Under the pieces are notes generated by a model. It was not told the origin of the DNA and made no database searches. It saw only the letters and a program-made list of their open reading frames with translations. DNA of 17,404 nucleotides. Origin: Bifidobacteriaceae bacterium. GTDB lineage: Bacteria; Actinomycetota; Actinomycetes; Actinomycetales; WQXJ01. Shown here in pieces: positions 7,033-13,001 of this stretch. The stretch lies in contig JAITLE010000088.1 of NCBI GenBank assembly GCA_031278075.1, positions 1-17,404 on the forward strand, in the 5' to 3' direction. Numbering within the stretch: the stretch's first letter is position 1; each line of letters begins with the position of its first letter. The position numbers and the translations under genes are program-made.

Positions 7033-8706
7033 ATGGCAGGGCGGCGGACTCAGACCGAATCGGAACTCCTCAGCGCTGTGGTGGCGCTCTCGCGGCGCCT
7101 CGACATCACCGAAGTTCTGCGTCAGCTGGCGCAGACCGCCCCCGAGCTGACCGGCGCGGCCGCGGCCGCGATCAGCGTGCTGGACGGCCGCGGCATAGAC
7201 GAGCGGTTCTACACCCACGGCGCATCGGGCGGACTCGCCGCCCAACTCGACGAGTTCAGGCGCGCGATGGCCCTGATGGCCCGCATCCCGCCCCACGAAC
7301 CGCTGATCCTCGACGAGGTGCCGCCATCGCTCGTGGGCCGGTCCGACGAGGCGCCCACACTGGTGCGGAACTTCCTCGCGGTCGCAGTCCGGGTGCGGCA
7401 CATCGTGTTCGCCCACGTCTACCTGGTGAACAAGCCCGGCGGCTTCACGACGCAAGATGGCGAGATCATGGCGGCCCTGGCCACCGCCGTGGGCGTGGCG
7501 GTCGAGAACGCGCAGCTCTACCAGGCGTCGCAACGCCGCGAGAGCTGGTTGGCGGCCGGGCAGGGCATCACCACGATGCTGCTGTCCGGAGCCGACGAGG
7601 ACGAGGCCTTGAACGTGATCGCCACGCAGGCCCGGCAGGTCGCCGGCGCGGCCACGGCAGCGCTGATCCTGCCCTCGATCGGCGGCCAACTCGTCGTCGA
7701 GATCGCCGCCGGCCGCGGCGCGAACGCCCTGGTGGGAACCCGGATGCCAGCTGATGGGCGGTCGCACACGGTCCTAGCGGAGGGCATCGGCATGATCGTC
7801 GACTCGCTGGCTGGCGCCTACACGCTGCGCGTCTCCGCGCTCCGCGAGTTCGGGCCCGCCCTCTACGCGCCGATGCGCACATCCGGACGCGGCGTCGGCG
7901 TGATGCTGCTGCTGCGGGACCGTGGCGCGGCATCGTTCGACCAAGCCGATTTGACCACTGCTGAGTCATTCGCGGCGCAAGCGGCTCTGGCGCTGGTGTT
8001 GGCCGAGGCCCGCCACGCGCAGGATGTGTCCGCGATGGTCTCCGAACGCGGCCGCATCGCCCGGGATCTGCACGATCTGGCGATCCAGCAGCTATTCGCC
8101 ACCGGCATGCGGCTCGAGTCCGCCCGGCGTGAGGCCGCCGCCGGGGTGGCTCCTCAGGGCCTGGTCAAGACCTTGACGGCGGCGTTGGACTCCATCGACT
8201 CGACCGTCCGGGAGATCCGCGCGATCGTCTCGCATCTGCGCAACCCCACCGCCGACGAGCCGATCGCGGAGCGGCTCAGCCACGAAGCCTCGGCCGCCCG
8301 CGCGCTGCTCGGGTTCGCGCCGTCGCTGGTGCTCCTCTTGGACGGGACCGCGCTGGCCTCCGCGCCGGGCGACGCGGCCAACGCGGCCGCCGAGGAGCTG
8401 TTGACCTCATCCCTCGCGGACGACGTGGTCGCGGTGGTCCGCGAGGGGTTGTCGAACGCGGGCCGCCATGCCAGCGCCTCGTCCGCCACGGTCACAGTCG
8501 CGCTCGAATCGCCGACCGCCGCCCGGCCAGGCGGCGTCACGGTGCAGGTGGAGGACGATGGCGTCGGGTTGCCTCTCAAACCGACCCGCCGGTCGGGCCT
8601 CGCCAACCTCGCCGACAGGGCGGCGGCTCGGGACGGCGCCTTCGCCGCCGGGCCCGGGCGCGGGGGCCGCGGCACCAAGCTGGAGTGGTCCGCGCCCCTG
8701 GCCTGA
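7033..8706 (+). CDS. GAF-domain sensor histidine kinase (DevS/NarL-partner type)
   Basis: A 557-residue, probably soluble sensor kinase. Two tandem GAF-like domains (about 25-165 and 185-330) are followed by a HisKA_3 dimerisation region and an HATPase domain (about 450-555). The phospho-acceptor is His347 in RDLHDLAIQQLF (codon 8071-8073); HDxxxQ also supplies the phosphatase motif of this class. The ATPase N-box is REGLSNAGRHA, the G1 box VEDDGVGLP and the G2 box GLANLADRA. The linker VNKPGGFTTQDGEIMAAL and the H-box region resemble mycobacterial DevS/DosT. The segment before FLAVAVRVR, where as I recall DevS has a His-rich stretch, reads RSDEAPTLV and has no His, so haem binding is doubtful. 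The ATG at 7033 is favoured by the -10 box 7 bases upstream, although the frame is open further upstream. The likely partner is the DevR-like regulator at 9764-10426. Confidence 0.9.
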   Translation: MAGRRTQTESELLSAVVALSRRLDITEVLRQLAQTAPELTGAAAAAISVLDGRGIDERFYTHGASGGLAAQLDEFRRAMALMARIPPHEPLILDEVPPSLVGRSDEAPTLVRNFLAVAVRVRHIVFAHVYLVNKPGGFTTQDGEIMAALATAVGVAVENAQLYQASQRRESWLAAGQGITTMLLSGADEDEALNVIATQARQVAGAATAALILPSIGGQLVVEIAAGRGANALVGTRMPADGRSHTVLAEGIGMIVDSLAGAYTLRVSALREFGPALYAPMRTSGRGVGVMLLLRDRGAASFDQADLTTAESFAAQAALALVLAEARHAQDVSAMVSERGRIARDLHDLAIQQLFATGMRLESARREAAAGVAPQGLVKTLTAALDSIDSTVREIRAIVSHLRNPTADEPIAERLSHEASAARALLGFAPSLVLLLDGTALASAPGDAANAAAEELLTSSLADDVVAVVREGLSNAGRHASASSATVTVALESPTAARPGGVTVQVEDDGVGLPLKPTRRSGLANLADRAAARDGAFAAGPGRGGRGTKLEWSAPLA

Positions 8707-8771
8707 GGGCGCCATCCTCCGCGGCGCGGGCTGGAGTTCGCGACCGGACGCCCGCGGACGGGGCCAGGCTC

Positions 8772-8804
8772 GCGGCCGGCCACACGGGATCGTGGGCCGG
8801 CCGC
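8772..8804. terminator. Bidirectional hairpin between convergent genes
   Basis: A perfect 10-bp stem (8772-8781 with 8795-8804, arm GCGGCCGGCC) encloses a 13-base loop. It sits 66 bp after the kinase stop and 19 bp beyond the dehydrogenase stop on the other strand. Convergent placement suggests a shared terminator, although there is no T-tract on either side. Confidence 0.6.
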
Positions 8805-8822
8805 TGGCGCGTGAACGGCGGG

Positions 8823-9575
8823 TCAGCGGGCTGTGTAGCCGCCGTCGACCACCAGCTGGGTGCCGTTCGCGAACGAGGCCTCGTCGCTGAGCAGCCAAAT
8901 CACCGCGCGGGAGACCTCTTGGTCGGTTCCGAGGCGCCCCTGCGGGTGGAGTGAGACCAGCGCGGATCGCTGAACGCCCGCTATGTGCTTGATGAGCGGC
9001 GTGTCGATGTAGCCCGGGTGGATCGAGTTGATGCGGATGCCTTTCTCGGCGTAGCCGACCGCTGCCGCCTTCGTCATGCCGGTCACGCCATGTTTCGCGG
9101 TGACATACGGCACGGCTGTGGGGGTGCCGACCAGGCCCAGGATCGACGAGGTGTTGACGATGGAGCCGCCGCCGGCGCGCAGCATCGCCGGGATCTCGTA
9201 GTACATGCCGTAGAAGACGGCGTTGAGGTTGACGTTGATGGTCCGCTGGTAGCCGGCCACGTCGATGTCCGCCAACAGACCGGACGGGCCGGTGATGCCC
9301 GCGTTGTTGAATGCCAGGTCGAGGCGCCCGTATTCGGACTCGGCCAGTTCCACCGCGGCGCGGACCATCTCCGGGTCGGCCACATCAGCCACGAACGGCG
9401 TGGCGACGGCGCCCGCCGCCGTGATCGCAGCCGCGGTCGCCTCCAGACCCTCGCGGTCCAGGTCCACGACCACGACGGACGCCCCCTCACGGGCCAAATC
9501 CTCTGACACCGCGCGGCCGATGCCGCTCGCCGCGCCAGTCACCAGGGCCGTGCGGCCTTCGAACTTCTTGCTCAT
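8823..9575 (-). CDS. SDR family NAD-dependent oxidoreductase
   Basis: A classical short-chain dehydrogenase/reductase of 250 residues, the usual length. The cofactor motif is TGAASGIG (13-20) and NNAG is at 90-93. The catalytic set is Ser143/144, Tyr157 and Lys161 (YVTAK), with Asn114 or Asn116 completing the tetrad. An aspartate at the end of the second strand (VVVVD) favours NAD(H) over NADP(H). It resembles the broad FabG/glucose 1-dehydrogenase/cyclopentanol dehydrogenase group; the substrate cannot be read from the sequence. The ATG at 9575 has an excellent AAGGAG ribosome site (complement of 9581-9586, 5-base spacing) and its own promoter, so it is an independent unit with an untranslated leader, unlike its neighbours. 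It lies between a sensor kinase and a matching response regulator, converging with the kinase. Confidence 0.93.
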   Translation of the reverse strand: MSKKFEGRTALVTGAASGIGRAVSEDLAREGASVVVVDLDREGLEATAAAITAAGAVATPFVADVADPEMVRAAVELAESEYGRLDLAFNNAGITGPSGLLADIDVAGYQRTINVNLNAVFYGMYYEIPAMLRAGGGSIVNTSSILGLVGTPTAVPYVTAKHGVTGMTKAAAVGYAEKGIRINSIHPGYIDTPLIKHIAGVQRSALVSLHPQGRLGTDQEVSRAVIWLLSDEASFANGTQLVVDGGYTAR

Positions 9576-9617
9576 GCTCGCTCCTTCGCGATTGAAACCG
9601 AGGACTGTTCGCGCATG

Positions 9618-9646
9618 AGATTACTCGATGTCGAGATAACTGTCAT
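9618..9646 (-). promoter_or_regulatory. SDR promoter with palindrome in its spacer
   Basis: Read on the minus strand, ATGACA (9646-9641, five of six to TTGACA) and TAATCT (9623-9618, fits TANNNT) are separated by exactly 17 bp, about 45 bp upstream of the dehydrogenase start. CTCGA TG TCGAG (9624-9635), an inverted repeat with 5-bp arms, lies wholly in the spacer, where a repressor or a MerR-type activator could bind. Confidence 0.55.
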
Positions 9647-9722
9647 CCCCGATGGGTTGCGCATGCCGCCGCCGCGGCCGAGTCTCGCCCGGGGTGTCAG
9701 CGAAGGGGTGCGCGGGTGGCCG

Positions 9723-9758
9723 CCGACGCGGGCGGCTCGACTAGTCCGACGCGGGCGG
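9723..9758. repeat. 13-bp direct repeat, period 23
   Basis: CCGACGCGGGCGG occurs at 9723-9735 and 9746-9758 with a 10-bp spacer, just beyond the 3' end of the response regulator gene. A period near two helical turns would suit a protein bound on one face, but simple duplication is equally possible. Confidence 0.7.
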
Positions 9759-9763
9759 AATCG

Positions 9764-10426
9764 TCAGGAACGCCAGGAACTCGACTCTTTGGCGGCGACC
9801 CACGCCGCCACCTGAGTGCGGCGCTGCAGACCCATCTTCGCCAGCAGTGACGTGATGTGGTTCTTCACCGTCTTCTCCGCGACGCCCAGGCGTTCGGCGA
9901 TCTCCCGGTTCGACAAACCCTCGCCGATCAGGGCCAACACCTTGTGTTCGGACGGGGTGAGATCCGCCGTCGGGTCTTCGTGGTCCGCGCGGCGGCGCGT
10001 CAGCGTCCGTTCGTCGAGGAGCGTGCGCCCCTCGGCCACAGCCCGGATCACGTCCGCGATCTCCGCGCCGCGCACCGATTTCAGCAGGAACGCGGCCGCG
10101 CCCACCTCGAGCGCGGCGGCTAAAGCGTCATCGTCGTCGAACGAGGTCAACACCACCGGGCGAGAAGACGGCGCCGCCGATTTGAGCTGTTTCATCAGCT
10201 CGATCCCGGTCCCGTCCGGCAGCCGCAAATCCACCAGGATCACATGAGGATTGACCAGCACCGCGCGGCGCAACGCCTCCGCGACCGAGCCCGCCTCGGC
10301 CACCACCCGCATCCCATCCGACCGTTCGACCACTTCCGCGATCCCCCGCCGCACCACTTCGTGATCGTCAACGATCATCACGTTGATGGATTCAAATGGT
10401 CGGACGCCGAGGTCGCTCGATTGCAC
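9764..10426 (-). CDS. LuxR/NarL-family response regulator (DevR-like)
   Basis: A 220-residue two-domain regulator. The receiver domain (about 15-135) has the acidic pair Asp20-Asp21, phospho-acceptor Asp66 (ILVDLRLPDG), Thr94 and Lys116. A LuxR-type helix-turn-helix follows at about 154-219 (LTPSEHKVLALIGEGLSNREIAERL, then EKTVKNHITSLLAKMG). The TSFDDDDA stretch and the recognition helix resemble DevR/DosR relatives. The GTG at 10426 is preferred because a TANNNT box lies 6 bases upstream; the alternative is an internal ATG at Met17 (NVMIVDDHE), which would still keep the full receiver. The class partners with HisKA_3 kinases such as the one at 7033-8706, but that gene is on the other strand and the dehydrogenase lies between them. 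The C-terminus ends in a Ser-rich tail. Confidence 0.92.
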   Translation of the reverse strand: MQSSDLGVRPFESINVMIVDDHEVVRRGIAEVVERSDGMRVVAEAGSVAEALRRAVLVNPHVILVDLRLPDGTGIELMKQLKSAAPSSRPVVLTSFDDDDALAAALEVGAAAFLLKSVRGAEIADVIRAVAEGRTLLDERTLTRRRADHEDPTADLTPSEHKVLALIGEGLSNREIAERLGVAEKTVKNHITSLLAKMGLQRRTQVAAWVAAKESSSWRS

Positions 10427-10432
10427 CCGAAT

Positions 10433-10461
10433 ACCCTAGCGGGACCGCGATAACGGCACAA
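10433..10461 (-). promoter_or_regulatory. Candidate promoter of the response regulator gene
   Basis: On the minus strand TTGTGC (10461-10456) and TAGGGT (10438-10433, TANNNT) are 17 bp apart. TAGGGT ends 7 positions before the first base of the GTG start at 10426, so the mRNA should be leaderless. The -35 matches only in its TTG part. Confidence 0.45.
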
Positions 10462-10492
10462 AGCGCCCCCTTCGGTTAGCCCCCGGTGTCAT

Positions 10493-10504
10493 CCCAGGCC
10501 TGGG
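10493..10504. promoter_or_regulatory. Perfect 12-bp palindrome CCCAGGCCTGGG
   Basis: CCCAGGCCTGGG is fully self-complementary and lies about 67 bp upstream of the response regulator start, beyond the proposed -35. It could be an activator site or chance in GC-rich DNA. Confidence 0.3.
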
Positions 10505-10576
10505 CCGCACCACGCCGTCCGCGCCAGCCCGCCGCTCATCCCAGCCGCCGTCCGCCTCACCCAGCCGCACGATGCC

Positions 10577-10662
10577 GTCCCCACCCGCCCGCGGGCCGCA
10601 TGAGATCGGCGCCTGCCACATCCGGGCGCGGGTCGCGGTCCCCACCCGCCCGCGGGCCGCAT
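10577..10662. repeat. 25-bp exact direct repeat
   Basis: An identical 25-bp sequence (beginning GTCCCCACCCGCCCGC and ending GGGCCGCAT) occurs at 10577-10601 and 10638-10662, 61 bp apart. Each copy contains the palindrome GCCCGCGGGC. It lies in the roughly 300-bp gap between rnc and the response regulator gene, in which I see no convincing gene. Confidence 0.85.
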
Positions 10663-10703
10663 TTGTCCTCCGACCGCCCCGGCGCCGGACGCGCCACAGC
10701 CCC

Positions 10704-10717
10704 GCGGCCCGGGCCGC
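10704..10717 (-). terminator. Palindrome downstream of rnc, possible terminator
   Basis: GCGGCCCGGGCCGC is perfectly self-complementary and begins 12 bp beyond the rnc stop codon. A second palindrome, CCGGCGCCGG (10679-10688), follows. Both could fold into short GC stems in the transcript; there is no T-tract. Position at the end of a long operon supports a terminator role. Confidence 0.35.
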
Positions 10718-10728
10718 AGCTCGCCGAC

Positions 10729-11445
10729 TCAGTCCTTCCCGAGCGGAAGCAGCGCCTCGTACGCGGCTTGTGCGGCGCGCTGCTCAGCCACCTTCTTCGC
10801 TGAACCGGCGCCGGAACCGTATTGGACGGCATCGACCAACACTTGCGCGGAAAACGTGCGGGCGTGGTCGGGGCCGGCCGCCTCCGAGCGGTACTCGACG
10901 GGCCCCATGCCGCGCGCCGCCACCAGCTCCTGTAGCGACGTCTTCCAATCCAGCGCCGCGCCAAGCTGCGCGGCTTCTTTCAGAGTGGGGTCGATCAGCT
11001 TCAGCACCGCGCGGCGGGTCGCGTCGAGCCCGTTGCAGAGATAGACGGCGCCGAAGATCGCCTCCAAGGTGTCGGACAGGATGGAGTCCTTGTTGGCGCC
11101 GCCAGTGGCCTGCTCACCGCGGCCGAGCAGAACATAAGACCCGAGATCGGCGGTGCGCGCGACCCGCGCCAGCGCCCGCTGTGACACCGACGCGGCCCGC
11201 ATCTTCGCGAGCTCGCCCTCCGGCGCGTCCGGGTGGGCGCGGTAAAGGCGCTCTGTGACGACCAAGCCCAGCACCGAATCGCCGAGGAACTCGAGGCGTT
11301 CGTTGGTGGGTATCCCGCCGGCCTCATGGGCGAAGGACCGGTGGGTCAAGGCGAGGATGAGCAGCTCAGGGTCGATCGGGCAACCCAGCCACTCGCGCAA
11401 ACGCTCAGCGGCGCCACTCTTCGCACGCGCCACCGGCTCAGCCAT
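10729..11445 (-). CDS. rnc: Ribonuclease III
   Basis: Double-strand-specific endoribonuclease that processes rRNA precursors and structured mRNAs, working as a dimer with Mg2+. The 238-residue product has the family signature NERLEFLGDSVLG (48-60), giving acidic residues Glu49, Glu52 and Asp56. Asp125 and Glu128 in SDTLEAIFGAVY correspond to E. coli D114 and E117. A double-stranded RNA-binding domain follows (about 166-233: DWKTSLQEL, then KKVAEQRAAQAAYEAL). The length is normal. The ATG at 11445 follows the rpmF stop by 4 bases with no strong ribosome site, so it is probably translated by coupling. It is the last gene of the recG-to-rnc run; the mutM and smc genes that often follow in actinobacteria are absent. 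The operon also contains four tandem hairpin units upstream, a conceivable but unproven substrate. Confidence 0.97.
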   Translation of the reverse strand: MAEPVARAKSGAAERLREWLGCPIDPELLILALTHRSFAHEAGGIPTNERLEFLGDSVLGLVVTERLYRAHPDAPEGELAKMRAASVSQRALARVARTADLGSYVLLGRGEQATGGANKDSILSDTLEAIFGAVYLCNGLDATRRAVLKLIDPTLKEAAQLGAALDWKTSLQELVAARGMGPVEYRSEAAGPDHARTFSAQVLVDAVQYGSGAGSAKKVAEQRAAQAAYEALLPLGKD

Positions 11446-11449
11446 GAGT

Positions 11450-11644
11450 TCAGGCCTGGAACTCGCTGCGCACCGCCGCGGCGTAGTACCGCCCCTTGTA
11501 TTGGCCGCAGTTCGGGCACGCGGTGTGGGGTCGCGTCGGCTGATGGCACGCCGGGCAGGTGGTCAGCGCGGGTGCGCTGGTCTTCCACGCCGAGCGCCGG
11601 GTGCGCGTGTTGGCACGCGACATTCTTCTCTTGGGGACGGCCAC
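11450..11644 (-). CDS. rpmF: 50S ribosomal protein L32 (zinc-ribbon form)
   Basis: A 64-residue large-subunit protein. The start is a GTG at 11644, which gives the canonical MAVPKRRMSRANTRTRR. Two CxxC pairs (CPACH and CPNCG) form a zinc ribbon, so this is the zinc-binding version rather than a zinc-free paralogue. The basic N-terminus and the GRYY motif near the end are typical. It starts 2 bases after the DUF177 stop and ends 4 bases before rnc; a purine-rich AAGAGAAGAGG tract overlapping the end of the DUF177 gene can serve as its ribosome site. The DUF177-rpmF pairing is conserved across bacteria. Reading the frame upstream of 11644 gives only Arg/Pro-rich out-of-frame sequence of the DUF177 gene. 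Confidence 0.95.
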   Translation of the reverse strand: MAVPKRRMSRANTRTRRSAWKTSAPALTTCPACHQPTRPHTACPNCGQYKGRYYAAAVRSEFQA

Positions 11645-11646
11645 AG

Positions 11647-12222
11647 CTACGCCTCTTCTCTTTCGTCTTCCAGCAGGTCTTCCAGCACAGCCCAACGCGG
11701 GTCGGTCTGCACGTGGTAATGCTCCGGGTCGTCCTCGAGGCGTTCGCCGCATTCGGCGCACAGCCCCGGGCAGTCGTCGCGACACACCGGACCGAAGGGC
11801 AGCGCCAGCACGATGCCGTCACGCACGGCCGTGTTCAAGTCCAGTTTGTCGTCGACCACCTCCCGGCGGTCCTCCCCGTCGGACGTGTCGCCCGCTTCGC
11901 GCGCCGCGTCCGCCCGTTCAGGATAGACGAACAACTCCTGGAACGTGACATCCAGGGGCAGGTTCACTTCGCCGAGGCACCTGACGCACTCGCCTTGCGC
12001 CCGAGCGGTCACCGTGCCGGTGGCGAGGACGCCTTCGAGGACGGACTCGACCAGCAGGTCGAGCCACACCGTCTCTCCTTCTGGCACCCCGATCACCGCG
12101 GTTCCCAGGCCGGGTGGCGCAGGGAAGGTGATCGACAGCTCCCGCGACGTGCCGGGCCGACGGCTCAGCTCTTTGACCGAGACGGTCAGCTGAGGCGCGT
12201 CAGTGGCGGTTCTATCAGGCAT
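11647..12222 (-). CDS. YceD/DUF177 family protein
   Basis: A 191-residue member of DUF177 (E. coli YceD), encoded directly upstream of rpmF as in most bacteria and linked in some lineages to 23S rRNA accumulation. The family hallmark is the cysteine set: Cys79 and Cys82 in GECVRCLGEV, then Cys147, Cys151, Cys155 and Cys158 in CRDDCPGLCAECGERL, which could bind a metal. The N-terminus (TVSVKELSRRPGTSRELS) and the acidic C-terminal tail (WAVLEDLLEDEREE) are typical. The ATG at 12222 lies 64 bp beyond the coaD stop, the largest gap on this side of the operon, which leaves room for a separate promoter. The stop (TAG, 11649-11647) is 2 bases before the rpmF GTG, indicating coupled translation. Confidence 0.93.
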   Translation of the reverse strand: MPDRTATDAPQLTVSVKELSRRPGTSRELSITFPAPPGLGTAVIGVPEGETVWLDLLVESVLEGVLATGTVTARAQGECVRCLGEVNLPLDVTFQELFVYPERADAAREAGDTSDGEDRREVVDDKLDLNTAVRDGIVLALPFGPVCRDDCPGLCAECGERLEDDPEHYHVQTDPRWAVLEDLLEDEREEA

Positions 12223-12286
12223 GGGTCTTGCAGCTCAGGGTTTGGCAGAGGATTCAAGGCTCGCCGGGACCGGCCGAGCCGACCGG

Positions 12287-12868
12287 CTAGTCTAACGCAC
12301 CGCGCCAACCAACCCCAACCCGCGCCGATGCGCGGCCGAACGCCCGAGCCAAGGCCGCCGCCACATCCGGCGAGACATACGAACCGACATCGCCGCCATG
12401 CCTCGCCACGTCTTTGACAATCGAACTCGACACGTGGGCCCAGTCCGGCGCCGCCACCAACAACACGGTCTCCACGCCGGTCAGCTCACGGTTGACCAAC
12501 GCCATCGGCGCCTCATGCCCCCAGTCGTGCCCGCCCCGCAGCCCTTTGACTATCGCCGTGGCGCCAACAGCGCGGCAGAACTCAGCCAGAAGGCCGTCGA
12601 GGCGCGCCACCCGCACTCCTGCGAGATCCGCCACGCAGCCCGCCACCAACTCGAGCCGAGTCGCCACGTCCAGCAACGGCCGCTTCGCAGCGTTGTCCGC
12701 CACGCCCACGATCACACTGCCGAACAGCGCCGCCGCCCGCTCGATCACGTCCACGTGCCCCAACGTCACCGGATCGAACGACCCAGGCACAACCGCGAGC
12801 GAGCCGCGCCCGCGCGCGAGTTCTTCCCAACACTCCTGGCCGAGTTCAGCGACCTCTGTCCGCATCAT
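12287..12868 (-). CDS. coaD: Pantetheine-phosphate adenylyltransferase
   Basis: Penultimate enzyme of coenzyme A synthesis, joining 4'-phosphopantetheine and ATP to dephospho-CoA plus pyrophosphate; cytosolic and normally hexameric. The nucleotidyltransferase motif PGSFDPVTLGH (28-38) contains TxGH at 35-38. The substrate loop VKGLRGGHDWGHE (107-119) and the ATP-binding VSSSIVKDVA (146-155) are present. Compared with E. coli (DFEYEMQ), the loop reads DWGHEAP, so the usual Tyr is His while the Glu is kept. The 193 residues exceed the usual 155-165 by an N-terminal extension of about 22 residues and a longer C-terminus. The ATG at 12868 directly follows GGAGGG, and the tandem second ATG (12865) has better spacing, so either may be used. 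The upstream neighbour rsmD is about 970 bp away, an unusual gap filled by tandem repeats. Confidence 0.95.
   Translation of the reverse strand: MMRTEVAELGQECWEELARGRGSLAVVPGSFDPVTLGHVDVIERAAALFGSVIVGVADNAAKRPLLDVATRLELVAGCVADLAGVRVARLDGLLAEFCRAVGATAIVKGLRGGHDWGHEAPMALVNRELTGVETVLLVAAPDWAHVSSSIVKDVARHGGDVGSYVSPDVAAALARAFGRASARVGVGWRGALD
12289..12318 (-). promoter_or_regulatory. Possible internal promoter before DUF177-rpmF-rnc
   Basis: On the minus strand TTGGGG (12318-12313) and TAGACT (12294-12289, TANNNT) are 18 bp apart, overlapping the end of coaD and about 67 bp upstream of the DUF177 start. It could supply extra transcription of DUF177, rpmF and rnc. The -35 match is weak. Confidence 0.3.
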
Positions 12869-13001
12869 CCCTCCATCTTCTCAAGCCCGCGCAAGTATGG
12901 GTCGTCCATGTCGCTGTTGGGGCCGGGTTTGGCCTCAGGCGTCAGCGACGAGGCAAGCAGGTTGTCGTTTGTGGGGGGTTTCGGGTCGATCTGGGTGGTA
13001 G
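12865..13001 (-). pseudogene. Possible C-terminal gene remnant fused to coaD start
   Basis: A reading frame on the minus strand ends in TGA at 12867-12865, overlapping the coaD ATG as ATGA. Its last residues, SDMDDPYLRGLEKMEG, and the roughly 30 before them look protein-like: acidic, with about 80% G/C third positions by count over 34 codons. There is no ATG, GTG or TTG to start this longer segment; the only ATG giving more than a few residues leaves 14 codons. Upstream the frame runs into repeat unit 1 and meets a stop near 13067. It may be the tail of a gene whose 5' part was lost when the repeat segment arrived, or a chance open frame. I do not recognise the family. Confidence 0.25.
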
